NCBI RefSeq assembly: GCF_019219095.1
Contig: NZ_JAHUWH010000017.1
Coordinates: 1 to 64,000 of the forward strand
DNA: 64,000 nucleotides
Direction: 5' to 3'
Source of the DNA: Acidovorax sp. sic0104
Lineage (GTDB): Bacteria > Pseudomonadota > Gammaproteobacteria > Burkholderiales > Burkholderiaceae_C
Shown: in pieces, positions 46,408 to 55,722 of the stretch
Layout: each line of letters begins with the position of its first letter
How positions within the stretch are numbered: position 1 is the first letter of the stretch
The notes under the pieces: model-generated
What the model saw: the letters and a program-made list of their open reading frames with translations, nothing else
Told to the model about the DNA's origin: nothing
Databases searched by the model: none
Position numbers and translations under genes: made by a program

Positions 46408-47715
46408 ATGCCATCGACCGACGTCCTCTCCCCCTCCCTGATACTGACTTTGGCGTTCGCCGTGGCGCTGTCGCTGGGCCTCGTGCTGAAGTTCTGGCTC
46501 TCCACGCGTCAGATCCGCCACGTGGCACGCCATCGCGGCGCAGTGCCCGCGCCTTTTTCGGAGCGCATTGCGCTCCCGGCGCACCAGAAAGCCGCCGACT
46601 ACACCATCACCAAGTCGCGCCTGGGCCTGCTGGAGATGGCGCTGGGCGCTGCCGTGCTTCTGGGCTGGACGCTGCTCGGCGGACTGGACGCACTGAACCA
46701 GGCGCTGCTGGCGCTTCTGGGCGGCGGCATGTGGCAGCAGATCGCACTGCTGGTGGCCTTCGTGGCCATCAGCGGACTCATCGACCTGCCCCTGTCGCTG
46801 TACCAGACCTTCGTGGTGGAAGAACGTTTCGGCTTCAACAAGATGACTTGGCGCCTGTGGCTGGGCGACGCGGTCAAGGGCCTGCTGGTGGGGGCCATCA
46901 TCGGTCTGCCCATCGCCGCGTTGATCCTCTGGCTGATGGGCGCTGCAGGCCCGCTGTGGTGGCTGTGGGCCTGGTGCTTCTGGATGGGCTTCAACCTGCT
47001 GTTGATGGTGGTCTACCCCACCTTCATCGCGCCGCTGTTCAACAAGTTCCAGCCCCTCGAAGACGAGTCGCTCAAGGCCCGGGTGACGGCGCTGATGCAG
47101 CGCTGCGGCTTCTCGGCCAAAGGCCTCTTCGTGATGGACGGCAGCCGCCGCAGCGCGCATGCCAACGCCTACTTCACCGGGTTCGGCGCGGCCAAGCGGG
47201 TGGTGTTCTACGACACGCTTTTGCGCCAGCTCGCGCCAGGCGAAGTCGAGGCTGTGCTGGCCCATGAACTGGGCCACTTCAAGCACCGCCACATCGTGCA
47301 GCGCATTGTCGTCATGTTCGCGCTGAGCCTGGCGGGCTTTGCCCTGCTGGGTTGGCTGTCCAACCAGGTGTGGTTCTACACCGGCCTGGGCGTGCGCCCC
47401 AACATCTCGCTGGACCCTGCTGCCGCAGCCGCGCCCAACGATGCCCTGGCATTGTTGCTGTTCATGCTGGTGGTGCCGGTGTTCACCTTCTTCATCTCGC
47501 CGCTGTTTTCTCAGCAGTCCCGCCGCCACGAGTTCCAGGCCGATGCCTACGCCGTGGCCCAGGCCAGCGGTGCCGACCTGTCGTCTGCGCTGCTCAAGCT
47601 GTACGAGGACAATGCCTCCACACTCACGCCCGATCCGGTGTACGTGAAGTTCTACTACTCGCACCCTCCTGCCACCGAGCGGCTGGCGCGCATGCAAACA
47701 CCTGCCCATTCATGA
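46408..47715 (+). CDS. M48 family (Ste24-type) membrane metalloprotease
   Basis: This 435-residue protein has several membrane helices, a zinc site HELGH at about residue 289 with a downstream Glu ([11 protein letters not shown]), and the CAAX-protease-like N-terminal part ([23 protein letters not shown]). It is of the Ste24/prenyl-protease type, which in bacteria takes part in membrane protein quality control. Its stop overlaps the pterin dehydratase start (ATGA). Confidence 0.92.
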   Translation: MPSTDVLSPSLILTLAFAVALSLGLVLKFWLSTRQIRHVARHRGAVPAPFSERIALPAHQKAADYTITKSRLGLLEMALGAAVLLGWTLLGGLDALNQALLALLGGGMWQQIALLVAFVAISGLIDLPLSLYQTFVVEERFGFNKMTWRLWLGDAVKGLLVGAIIGLPIAALILWLMGAAGPLWWLWAWCFWMGFNLLLMVVYPTFIAPLFNKFQPLEDESLKARVTALMQRCGFSAKGLFVMDGSRRSAHANAYFTGFGAAKRVVFYDTLLRQLAPGEVEAVLAHELGHFKHRHIVQRIVVMFALSLAGFALLGWLSNQVWFYTGLGVRPNISLDPAAAAAPNDALALLLFMLVVPVFTFFISPLFSQQSRRHEFQADAYAVAQASGADLSSALLKLYEDNASTLTPDPVYVKFYYSHPPATERLARMQTPAHS

Positions 47716-48053
47716 CGACGAACTCCATGCTCAAGAAAAAAGACTGGTCCACACAGACCCGGCGCGCGCTGACCGCTACGGAAGTAGTAGCAAACCTGGC
47801 CAAGCTCGAAGGCTGGAGCCTGAGCGGCGACGGTGCTGACGTGGCCATCGAGAAGACCTACCACTTCGCCAACTACTACGAAACGATCTCCTTCGTGAAC
47901 GCGCTGGCCTTCGTTGCCAATGCGCAGGACCACCACCCCGACCTGTCGGTGCACTACAACCGCTGTGTGGTGCGTCTGAACACGCACGATGTGCACGGCA
48001 TCTCTTCCACCGACTTCGAGTGCGCAGCCCAGTTCGATGCGCTCGTGGCCTGA
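47712..48053 (+). CDS. Pterin-4a-carbinolamine dehydratase
   Basis: This 113-residue protein has the PCD motif: FANYYETISFVNALAFVANAQDHHPDLSVHYNRC with the catalytic HH, followed by VRLNTHDVHGIS. It recycles the pterin cofactor of aromatic amino acid hydroxylases. No hydroxylase gene is nearby. It overlaps the M48 protease gene by 4 bases. Confidence 0.92.
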   Translation: MTTNSMLKKKDWSTQTRRALTATEVVANLAKLEGWSLSGDGADVAIEKTYHFANYYETISFVNALAFVANAQDHHPDLSVHYNRCVVRLNTHDVHGISSTDFECAAQFDALVA

Positions 48054-48091
48054 TCGCTGTCGCCCCACCATGACCCGTCACCCGCACCACC

Positions 48092-49036
48092 ATGGCTGAG
48101 CGCAGCGCCCTCATGGAAGGCACGGTGGTCGCCAGCCACGGGCGCCACTGCATGGTCGAGACGCCAGACGGCGAGCGCCGCATCTGCCACCCACGCGGCA
48201 AGAAGAACCAGTCCGTGGTGGGAGACCGGGTGCTGTGGCAGGCCCCCCCACCCGGCCAGGGCGACGAAGGCACCATCGAGAAGGTGCAGCAGCGCCGCAA
48301 CCTCTTCTACCGCCAGGACGAGATCCGCACCAAGTCCTTTGCCGCCAACCTCGACCAAGTCCTGATCCTGATCGCGGCGGAACCTGTTTTCTCCGAAAGC
48401 CAGCTTGCACGCGCGCTGATTGCCGCCGAGGCCGAGGGCATCAAGCCCCTCATCGGCCTGAACAAGAGCGACCTGGTCGAGCCGTTTGCCCGCGCCTGGG
48501 AGCGCCTGGTGCCCTACCGCCACATGGGCTTGGGCAGGCACTACGGCGTGCTGCCGCTGTCGCTGGCCCTGTCCAGCGAGGTGGACCGCGCCTTGCTGAT
48601 GGAGCACCTGAAGGGCAAGACCACGCTGGTGCTGGGCCCTTCGGGCTCGGGCAAGAGCACACTGATCAACCTGCTGGTGCCGGGCGCCACGGTGCTGACG
48701 GGAGAAATCTCGCAGGCGCTCAACTCCGGCAAGCACACGACCACCAGCACGCACTGGTACTGGATGGACAAGGAGCGCACGACCGCGCTCATCGACTCAC
48801 CGGGCTTCCAGGAATTCGGCCTGCACCACATCGCCCCCATGCAGCTTGCCGCCTGCATGCCCGACATCGCGGAGCACGCCACCGACTGCAAGTTCTACAA
48901 CTGCACCCACCTGCACGAACCGGGCTGCGGCGTGTTGGATGCAGTCAAAAACGGCCCTGACGCAGGTGGAATAAGCGCAACGCGCTACAAAATTTATAGC
49001 GATCTGTTTGAAGAGCTGAGCCACACCCGGTATTGA
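48092..49036 (+). CDS. rsgA: Ribosome small-subunit GTPase A
   Basis: This 314-residue GTPase matures the 30S subunit. It has an N-terminal OB fold (EGTVVASHGRHCMVE), then the circularly permuted GTPase: NKSD (G4) ahead of GPSGSGKSTLIN (G1), DSPGFQEF (G3). The C-terminal zinc-binding segment follows, with CKFYNCTHLHEPGC. A dispersed palindrome (48983-49001) is read in frame near the C-terminus, encoding ATRYKIYS. Confidence 0.95.
   Translation: MAERSALMEGTVVASHGRHCMVETPDGERRICHPRGKKNQSVVGDRVLWQAPPPGQGDEGTIEKVQQRRNLFYRQDEIRTKSFAANLDQVLILIAAEPVFSESQLARALIAAEAEGIKPLIGLNKSDLVEPFARAWERLVPYRHMGLGRHYGVLPLSLALSSEVDRALLMEHLKGKTTLVLGPSGSGKSTLINLLVPGATVLTGEISQALNSGKHTTTSTHWYWMDKERTTALIDSPGFQEFGLHHIAPMQLAACMPDIAEHATDCKFYNCTHLHEPGCGVLDAVKNGPDAGGISATRYKIYSDLFEELSHTRY
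48983..49001. repeat. Dispersed palindrome inside rsgA
   Basis: CGCTAcaaaatttaTAGCG is a 5-bp dyad around an AT-rich core in the C-terminal coding region of rsgA. Confidence 0.5.
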
Positions 49037-49163
49037 CCGGCATGGGTAATTGCAAGGCGCAGGAGACGAATAGACACGGGCAGTGAAGCGCGCCGCACTT
49101 CGCACAGGCACACCCCACACCAGCGCACCCGTGGAGCTGGCTTTGCCAGGCCACCGGGTGCGT

Positions 49164-49207
49164 CCCCCTCCGGGGGAAGCCGCGCAGCGGCTCAGGGGGG
49201 CTTTTTT
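49164..49207 (+). terminator. GC-tract repeat acting as terminator of rsgA
   Basis: CCCCCT...AGGGGG encloses AGCCGC-gca-GCGGCT and is followed by TTTTTT. It is a member of the GC-tract repeat family that is also seen at 11784 and 12966, here in the form of an efficient terminator between convergent genes. Confidence 0.75.
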
Positions 49208-49210
49208 CCA

Positions 49211-50197
49211 CTACCCCAGCAGCCGCGCAAGGGTCAGAAGCGCCAGCAGCAGCATCCACACCACCACCGAGCGCCACACCAGTCCCACCACACTGCGCAA
49301 GTGACCCACCTCCGGCTCGCGGCCGGGGGTGGAATCGCTGTCGCCCAGGTCTGCATCGATCTCCAGGCCCGGCGGTGCATGCAGTTCGGTACGGGCTTTC
49401 AGCGCCTCGCCACCGAGTCGCACGTTGATGGCACCGGCTGTGGCGGCCAACACGACGCCATCGTTGTCATTGGGAAACCGCTGCGCATGGAAGCGCCAGC
49501 CCTCAATGGCTTCCTCGAAACTGCCCACCACCGCGAAGCTCAGTGCCGTGAAGCGGGCCGGGAGCCAGTCGATCACCGTCCATGCCTGCGCCGACGCCTG
49601 TTGCAGCGAGGCGCTGGCCGGCTGCGTGCCGGTGCGCTGCCTGTAGTGCCAGTAGCGCGATACGAATTCGGCCAGGCGGTACAGCACGGCGCCGGTCGGC
49701 CCCAGGCCCAGTGCGGCGAGCACAGAGAACCAGGCCAGCACGCCGAACACATGGCGGTGCGCCGCCAGCACCGAATACTCGATCACGTGGCGAACGATCT
49801 CGCTGCGCGGCAGGGCGCCCACATCCACCTGCTGCCAATGGGCCAGACGCTCGCGCGCGGCATCTTCGTTGCCCTCCTCCAGCGCGTCGCGGATGCCGGT
49901 GAAGTGATGGCTGAACTGCCGAAACCCCAGCGTGATGTAGAGCACCGCCACGCTCCAGAGGACCGCGAAGGGCCAGCCCAGGCCCCACAGCAGCAGCCAG
50001 TGGATGGCCAGCGTCACCAGCGCGGGCACGATCACGGCGAGGCTCCACGCCACCCAGCCGTGGTGCGGCTTGCCTGCATCGAAGTTGCGGCTCACGGACA
50101 AGGCCCACGCACGCAGGCCTGCGTGGATGGGATTGCTGCGGGCCAGCGGGCGGGCCTGCTCGATCAGCAGAGCGAACAGGATGGCGAAGAAACTCAT
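49211..50197 (-). CDS. CobD/CbiB-family membrane protein
   Basis: This 328-residue protein has an N-terminal helix (SFFAILFALLIEQARPL) and further membrane segments, and the segment VLYRLAEFVSRYWHYRQ. The layout resembles CobD/CbiB-family proteins annotated as cobalamin biosynthesis regulators in beta-proteobacteria, and AmpE. There are no other cobalamin genes nearby, so a direct role in cobalamin synthesis is doubtful. It follows the rplS-nudix region on the same strand. Confidence 0.8.
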   Translation of the reverse strand: MSFFAILFALLIEQARPLARSNPIHAGLRAWALSVSRNFDAGKPHHGWVAWSLAVIVPALVTLAIHWLLLWGLGWPFAVLWSVAVLYITLGFRQFSHHFTGIRDALEEGNEDAARERLAHWQQVDVGALPRSEIVRHVIEYSVLAAHRHVFGVLAWFSVLAALGLGPTGAVLYRLAEFVSRYWHYRQRTGTQPASASLQQASAQAWTVIDWLPARFTALSFAVVGSFEEAIEGWRFHAQRFPNDNDGVVLAATAGAINVRLGGEALKARTELHAPPGLEIDADLGDSDSTPGREPEVGHLRSVVGLVWRSVVVWMLLLALLTLARLLG

Positions 50198-50374
50198 GGG
50201 CGCCAATGATACTGGCGCTGCGCATGCACAGAGCAGGTTTGCGCGCGATGGCAGACCCATCGGCCGCCAAGCGCGCTGCACTGCACTGCTCTGGCCAGAG
50301 CCCCTGCACGCCGACCGCGGGGCGGCGCACGCAACGCACCTCTCTTCGGGATGGCCCGAAGCCGCCTGGGTGGA

Positions 50375-51106
50375 TCAACCCGCCATCATGAACCGGTAGA
50401 AGTTGCGCAGCATGCCCGCCGTCGCGCCCCAGATGTAGTGGGTCTTTTCCCCATCCTGAAAAGGCATGGAGAACCATTCGCGGTGGATGCCATCACGGTC
50501 GAACACATGGCGGCGGTGATTCGCGGGGTCGAGCACAAACGCCAGCGGCACCTCGAACAAATCCGCCACTTCGTAGGGGTTGGGCGTGAGCACGCAGTCG
50601 GGCCGCACCAGCGCCACCACCGGGGTGATGATGAAGGACGAGCCCGTCACATAGGTGGGCAGCGAACCCAGCACGTCAACAAACTCTGGCGCAAGCCCCA
50701 CTTCTTCCTGCGCTTCGCGCAGCGCCGTACGGGCGGGCGTGGCGTCCTCGGGGTCCGCGCGCCCTCCCGGGAAGGCGACCTGTCCCGAGTGGGTGGACAG
50801 GTGCGCCGTGCGCTCGGTCAGCAGCACCATGGGTTGCTCTCGCTGAATGATCGCCAGCAGTACTGAAGCGTGGGCAGGCTCGCGGTTCATGAACCTCTTT
50901 TCCATCACCACCTCCGGCTCCCACTGCGGCGGGTGCGCAAAGCGTGCGCGCAATGCACCGGGCGTCTGGTCCTGCAGTGGTACCGCAGGCAGGTGCGTGT
51001 CCACGCCCACGACCGGCACCAGGCGCGGGTCGAAATCGGGCAAGCTGGACAGCGGCGCGATGACCGACGAGACAGCAGCAGGAGGAGGCGGCGGCGAAGA
51101 GTTCAC
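50375..51106 (-). CDS. NUDIX hydrolase, CoA pyrophosphatase-like
   Basis: This 243-residue protein has the UPF0035 element LLTERTAHLSTHSGQVAFPGG ahead of the Nudix box (GGRADPEDATPARTALREAQEEVGL, written here as the span at about residues 115-140). The pair defines CoA/coenzyme A diphosphatases. The start is GTG at 51106. Downstream of rplS, it may be transcribed separately because a terminator precedes it. Confidence 0.88.
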   Translation of the reverse strand: MNSSPPPPPAAVSSVIAPLSSLPDFDPRLVPVVGVDTHLPAVPLQDQTPGALRARFAHPPQWEPEVVMEKRFMNREPAHASVLLAIIQREQPMVLLTERTAHLSTHSGQVAFPGGRADPEDATPARTALREAQEEVGLAPEFVDVLGSLPTYVTGSSFIITPVVALVRPDCVLTPNPYEVADLFEVPLAFVLDPANHRRHVFDRDGIHREWFSMPFQDGEKTHYIWGATAGMLRNFYRFMMAG

Positions 51107-51145
51107 GGTCGGCGACTGGAAAGGGATGGGGAAGGCCTCAAAAGC

Positions 51146-51179
51146 AAAAAGCCGCTACAGGCAGTCGCTGTAGCGGCTT
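51146..51179 (-). terminator. Terminator of the rpsP-rimM-trmD-rplS operon
   Basis: AAGCCGCTACAG / CTGTAGCGGCTT is a perfect 12-bp stem with a 7-nt loop, followed on the minus strand by TTTTT. It lies about 30 bp past rplS. Confidence 0.88.
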
Positions 51180-51210
51180 GTCGGGACTGGGCCACGCCCA
51201 ATGGGTCCGA

Positions 51211-51606
<396 letters not shown>

Positions 51607-51735
51607 GTGAGTTTCCTAGTGATCTTGTCCGCGCCAAAAATGGCTGCGTCGGGATTGACGTCTCAGTGTGTCAGAGGGAAAGCTCCCTGTTGAAACGGCC
51701 GGCCAGAGGATCGAAAAGCCTTTGATTATAGCAAG

Positions 51736-52494
51736 TCAGGCGAGCTTGGCCAATACCGCTTCGTCCACGGGCGCCAGACGGCCTGCCTTTCGCGCGACGT
51801 CGATCAGGTCCGGGCGGTGCCGGGCCGTGATGGCCAGGCGCTGGTCACGCCGCCAGCGCTCGATCTGCGCATGGTGGCCGGACATCAACGCCGCCGGCAC
51901 CGGCTGCCCGGCCCATTCTTCGGGGCGGGTGTAGTGCGGGCAATCGAGCAGGCCGTCGAGCGCCGGGTTGAAGCTGTCGAGCTGGTGGCTGCCTTCGTCG
52001 TTGAGCACGCCGGGCTGCAGGCGCGCCACGGCATCAAGCAGGGCCATGGCGGCAATCTCGCCGCCAGACAGCACGAAGTCGCCCAGGCTGATCTGCACAT
52101 CGACGTGGGTGTCGATGAAACGCTGGTCGATACCCTCGTACCGGCCGCACAGAAGGACGGCGCCGCTGCTCGCGGACCAGCGCTCGACCGCCGCATGGCT
52201 GAGCGGTTCGCCAATCGGCGAAAACAGCACCACCGGGGCACGGCCCGTCTCGGGTTCCGCCCGCTCTGCCCGGATGGCGGCCAGGCAACGTGCCAGCGGC
52301 TCGGCCAGCATGACCATGCCCGGGCCGCCACCGAAGGGGCGGTCGTCCACGCGGCGGTAGTTGCCTTCGGCATGGTCGCGAGGGTTCCACAGCCGCACAT
52401 CCACCTGCCCGCTGGCGTACGCGCGGCGGGTCACGCCGCTGGCCAGGAACGGCGCGAACAGCTCGGGGAACAAGGTGATGACGTCAAAGCGCAT
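51736..52494 (-). CDS. trmD: tRNA (guanine-37-N1)-methyltransferase
   Basis: This 252-residue SPOUT enzyme methylates G37 of tRNAs reading CNN codons. Visible are the start MRFDVITLFPELF, RPFGGGPGMVM, LCGRYEGIDQR, and the knot GDFVLSGGEIAA. The length is typical. It lies between rimM and rplS. Confidence 0.96.
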   Translation of the reverse strand: MRFDVITLFPELFAPFLASGVTRRAYASGQVDVRLWNPRDHAEGNYRRVDDRPFGGGPGMVMLAEPLARCLAAIRAERAEPETGRAPVVLFSPIGEPLSHAAVERWSASSGAVLLCGRYEGIDQRFIDTHVDVQISLGDFVLSGGEIAAMALLDAVARLQPGVLNDEGSHQLDSFNPALDGLLDCPHYTRPEEWAGQPVPAALMSGHHAQIERWRRDQRLAITARHRPDLIDVARKAGRLAPVDEAVLAKLA

Positions 52495-52525
52495 GGTGCG
52501 CGGCGCTACGGCAAGCGGTACCGGG

Positions 52526-53095
52526 TCAGTAGTCGGGCTGCCAGTCGACAGTGATGCGCTTTTCGGGCAGCTCCACCTTGTCGATGAAGGCCGAGACAAA
52601 CGGGATCATGCGCTCCTGCGCCTTGCCGTCCTGCTCGTAGGCCAGCACCAACACCGTCTGCGGCCCGGTGGCCATGAGCTCGCGCACCTCGCCCAGGGCC
52701 ACGCCTTCGCGGTTGACGACCGACAGGCCGATCAAATCGACCCAGTAGTACTCGTCCTGCGTGGTGGACGGAAAACTCGACCGGGGCACGAAGATGCGCG
52801 CACCGCGCAGCGCCTCGGCCGCGTCGCGGTCGTCGATGCCCTCGGCCCACGCAACTACCGTATCGGAATGATCCTTGGCCTGGCGGATGGAGAGCAGCAC
52901 GGTACCGGCAAACGCCTTGGCGCCGCGCTCGGAGGGCTGCAGATACCAGCGCTTGGCAGAGAAAAGCGCCTCGGGGCTGCTGCTGTGGGAAAGCACCTTG
53001 AACCAGCCCTTGACCCCCCAGGCGTCGGCGATGCGCCCCACCTCGACGGCGTCGGCGGGCAGCTGTGCGGGTTCAAGGGTGAGGTTGGCAGCCAT
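52526..53095 (-). CDS. rimM: Ribosome maturation factor RimM
   Basis: This 189-residue protein has a RimM N-terminal domain (VEVGRIADAWGVKGWFKV) and a C-terminal PRC barrel (EYYWVDLIGLSVVNREG, VLVLAYEQDGKAQERMIPFV). It binds S19 during 30S assembly. It starts 74 bp after rpsP, with a strong hairpin in the gap. Confidence 0.95.
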   Translation of the reverse strand: MAANLTLEPAQLPADAVEVGRIADAWGVKGWFKVLSHSSSPEALFSAKRWYLQPSERGAKAFAGTVLLSIRQAKDHSDTVVAWAEGIDDRDAAEALRGARIFVPRSSFPSTTQDEYYWVDLIGLSVVNREGVALGEVRELMATGPQTVLVLAYEQDGKAQERMIPFVSAFIDKVELPEKRITVDWQPDY

Positions 53096-53115
53096 GGCGG
53101 TGATTCCAGAATAGG

Positions 53116-53160
53116 AAAAGGGCGGGTCCCGCCGGCATGCCGAACGGAACCCGCCCTTTT
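53116..53160 (-). terminator. Attenuator-like hairpin between rpsP and rimM
   Basis: AAAAGGGCGGGT / ACCCGCCCTTTT is a perfect 12-bp stem with a 21-nt loop that contains GCCGGC. On the minus strand a short T-run follows. It lies 10 bp after the rpsP stop inside the operon, so partial termination would raise S16 over the enzymes downstream. Confidence 0.7.
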
Positions 53161-53169
53161 CAGGGAGCT

Positions 53170-53421
53170 TTAAGCAGCCTTCTTGGCGGCTTGCTTGATC
53201 AGGCGGTCCACGGTAGGCGAGGACTGGGCGCCCACGCTCTGCCAGTACGTCAGACGGTCTTGCACGATGCGCAGGCCTTCTTCGGATTCCTTGGCGGTGG
53301 GGTTGTAGAAGCCGATGCGCTCGATGAAGCGGCCATCGCGGCGCACGCGCTTGTCAGCAACGACGATGTTGAAGAAAGGACGGCCCTTGGAGCCGCCGCG
53401 GGAGAGTCGAATGACGACCAT
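53170..53421 (-). CDS. rpsP: 30S ribosomal protein S16
   Basis: This 83-residue protein has the standard S16 sequence: [38 protein letters not shown], and [15 protein letters not shown]. First gene of the rpsP-rimM-trmD-rplS operon; it diverges from the GNAT gene. Confidence 0.97.
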   Translation of the reverse strand: MVVIRLSRGGSKGRPFFNIVVADKRVRRDGRFIERIGFYNPTAKESEEGLRIVQDRLTYWQSVGAQSSPTVDRLIKQAAKKAA

Positions 53422-53565
53422 GATTTATCCTTCGGGTGGTGAACTTCCGGCATCTGCCGCAAGCCACAGTGTTCGCAACCATATTCGCAACGCTTGAGAC
53501 ACGCGACATGGCCACCCGGCCAGCGACACGCTGCAAAGCCCGCGATTATATCCATTTCCTCACAA

Positions 53566-54090
53566 ATGCCCATCATTCGTCCCAGCACCGACGGCGACCT
53601 GCCCGCGATCACCTCCATCTACAAGCACCACGTACTGCACGGCACGGGCACCTTCGAGATCGATCCTCCCTCGGAAACCGACATGGCGGGCCGCCGCGCC
53701 GACGTGCTGGCCAAGGGCCTGCCCTGGCTGGTGGCCGAGCAGGACGACGGCCGCGTGCTGGGCTTTGCCTACGCCAACTGGTTCAAGCCGCGCCCCGCCT
53801 ACCGCTTCTCTGCCGAGGACTCGATCTACATCGCCGAAGACGCGCGGGGTATGGGCCTGGGCCGGCAGTTGCTGTCCGAACTGGCGGCGCAGGCCGAGGC
53901 GGCCGGCGTGCGCAAATTGCTGGCCGTGATCGGCGATTCGGCCAACGCGGGCTCCATCGGCGTGCACCGGGCGCTGGGCTTCACCGATGTCGGGGTCATG
54001 AAGTCGGTGGGTTGGAAATTCGGTGCCTGGCGGGACATCGTGCTGATGGAAAAGACCCTGGGCGCGGGCGACACCACGTCGCCCGAATGA
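53566..54090 (+). CDS. GNAT acetyltransferase, phosphinothricin-acetyltransferase-like
   Basis: This 174-residue protein has the GNAT fold with the acetyl-CoA loop RGMGLGRQLL (about residue 100) and the family segments YKHHVLHGTGTFEIDPP, LGFAYANWFKPRPAYRFSAEDSIYI and HRALGFTDVGVM. This is the phosphinothricin/methionine-sulfone acetyltransferase subgroup. The true substrate is not known. It overlaps the TM2 gene by ATGA. Confidence 0.88.
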   Translation: MPIIRPSTDGDLPAITSIYKHHVLHGTGTFEIDPPSETDMAGRRADVLAKGLPWLVAEQDDGRVLGFAYANWFKPRPAYRFSAEDSIYIAEDARGMGLGRQLLSELAAQAEAAGVRKLLAVIGDSANAGSIGVHRALGFTDVGVMKSVGWKFGAWRDIVLMEKTLGAGDTTSPE

Positions 54091-54548
54091 CAATGGCCCG
54101 CATGAAGAACAAGACAGCGGCGGCCTGGCTCGCCTTTCTGGGCGGTCCCCTCGGCCTGCATCGCTTTTACCTGCACGGCCTGGGCGACCTCATTGGCTGG
54201 CTGCTGCCCATCCCCACCGCGCTGGGCATCTACGGCATCCAGCGGGTGCAGCAGATGGGGCAGGACGATCACACCAGCTGGATGCTGATCCCGCTGCTGG
54301 GCTTCACCATCGCGGGCTGCGCGCTGCAGGCCATCCTGTTCGCGCTGAAGACGCCTGAAGTGTGGAACGCGCGCTACAACCCCAGCGCCGCACCCGACGC
54401 TCCGGCGGGTCGTACGCAGTGGATCACCATAGGAGCCATCATCGTGGCGCTGATGGTGGGCACTGCGGTGCTGATGGCCAGCCTGGCGTTCAGCTTCCAG
54501 CGGTACTTCGAGTACCAGATCGAGGAAGCCCGCAAGATCTCGCAATGA
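54087..54548 (+). CDS. TM2-domain membrane protein
   Basis: This 153-residue protein begins with a TM2 domain (KNKTAAAWLAFLGGPLGLHRFYLHGLGDLIGWLLPIP, that is residues about 6-42), then two further membrane segments. The function of bacterial TM2 proteins is unknown. The start at 54087 overlaps the GNAT stop; ATGs at 54093 and 54102 are alternatives, the last one giving the usual family N-terminus. Confidence 0.78.
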   Translation: MTMARMKNKTAAAWLAFLGGPLGLHRFYLHGLGDLIGWLLPIPTALGIYGIQRVQQMGQDDHTSWMLIPLLGFTIAGCALQAILFALKTPEVWNARYNPSAAPDAPAGRTQWITIGAIIVALMVGTAVLMASLAFSFQRYFEYQIEEARKISQ

Positions 54549-54600
54549 CCTGACCGGCGTGGCACCGCGGGGCGCTTCGCCCGCAGGCAGGCACCACGCG

Positions 54601-54636
54601 AAACGCCCCGTGAAACTCTGGTCCCACGGGGCGTTT
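54601..54636. terminator. Bidirectional terminator between TM2 gene and pit
   Basis: AAACGCCCCGTG / CACGGGGCGTTT is a perfect 12-bp stem with a 12-nt loop, with short A and T runs at either side. It separates convergent genes and can serve both. Confidence 0.75.
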
Positions 54637-54657
54637 GCACTTTATCAGCAAGGGTCT

Positions 54658-54680
54658 ATTGCTACCAATTCAGGAGCAAT
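54658..54680. repeat. Dispersed palindrome downstream of pit
   Basis: ATTGCT...AGCAAT is a 6-bp dyad around ACCAATTCAGG, in the gap between the terminator and the pit stop. Same family as those in uvrD and rsgA. Confidence 0.45.
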
Positions 54681-54692
54681 CATCGCGAGTGG

Positions 54693-55703
54693 TCAGAATA
54701 TCTGCAGGCTGATCCAGTACGCCACGGCAGCCACGAATGCACTGGCCGGAATGGTCAGGATCCAGGCCCAGATGATGTTGCCCGCCACACCCCAGCGCAC
54801 GGCACTGGCGCGCTGCGTGGAGCCCACGCCGACGATGGCGCCGGTGATGGTGTGGGTGGTGGACACGGGGATGCCCAGCGCAGTGGCCAGGAACAGCGTG
54901 AGCGCCCCGCCCGTCTCGGCGCAGAAGCCGCCCACGGGCTTGAGCTTGGTGATCTTCTGGCCCATGGTCTTGACGATGCGCCAGCCGCCGAACATGGTCC
55001 CCAGGCCGATGGCCACGTAGCAGCTCACGATGGTCCAGGTGGGCGGCGACGCATCGCTGGCCGACGAGTACCCGGTGGCGATCAACAGCAGCCAGATGAT
55101 GCCGATGGTCTTTTGGGCGTCGTTGCCCCCGTGTCCCAGGCTGTAGGCCCCGGCGGATACGAGCTGCAGCCGGCGGAACCACTTGTCCACCTTGCTCGGT
55201 CGCGTGCGCCGGAAGATCCAGGCCACCCCCACCATCATGAGCGAGCCGAGCGCAAAACCCAGAAGCGGCGACACGAAGATGAACGCCACCGTCTTCAGGA
55301 TGCCCGCGGAGATGAGCGCGCTGGCGCCCGCCTTGGCGATCACCGCGCCCACGATGCCGCCGATGAGCGCGTGCGACGAGCTGCTGGGGATGCCGTAATA
55401 CCAGGTGATCACGTTCCAGGTGATGGCGCCCACGAGGGCCCCGAACACCACGTGCGTGTCGACGATGCCGGGCTGCACGATGCCCTTGCCCACGGTAGCC
55501 GCCACGCTCAGGTGAAAGATGAAGATCGCGATGAAGTTGAAGAACGCCGCGAACAGCACCGCCTGCGCGGGCTTGAGCACGCCCGTGGAGACCACGGTGG
55601 CAATCGAGTTGGCGGCATCGTGAAACCCGTTCATGAAGTCGAACAGGATCGCCAGCGCCACGAGCAGAACCACAACCCACAGGGCCGTCTGTACGGTTTC
55701 CAT
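54693..55703 (-). CDS. Low-affinity inorganic phosphate transporter (PIT family)
   Basis: This 336-residue protein has about ten membrane segments and both PIT signature copies: GFHDAANSIATVVSTGVL near the N-terminus and GGNDAQKTIGI in the middle, plus GIPVSTTHTITGAI. It moves phosphate with protons or cations. It sits 19 bp after the DUF47 gene stop, the usual pairing, behind a Pho-box-like site. Confidence 0.94.
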   Translation of the reverse strand: METVQTALWVVVLLVALAILFDFMNGFHDAANSIATVVSTGVLKPAQAVLFAAFFNFIAIFIFHLSVAATVGKGIVQPGIVDTHVVFGALVGAITWNVITWYYGIPSSSSHALIGGIVGAVIAKAGASALISAGILKTVAFIFVSPLLGFALGSLMMVGVAWIFRRTRPSKVDKWFRRLQLVSAGAYSLGHGGNDAQKTIGIIWLLLIATGYSSASDASPPTWTIVSCYVAIGLGTMFGGWRIVKTMGQKITKLKPVGGFCAETGGALTLFLATALGIPVSTTHTITGAIVGVGSTQRASAVRWGVAGNIIWAWILTIPASAFVAAVAYWISLQIF

Positions 55704-55722
55704 GCTGGTCAGCCTGCCCGGA

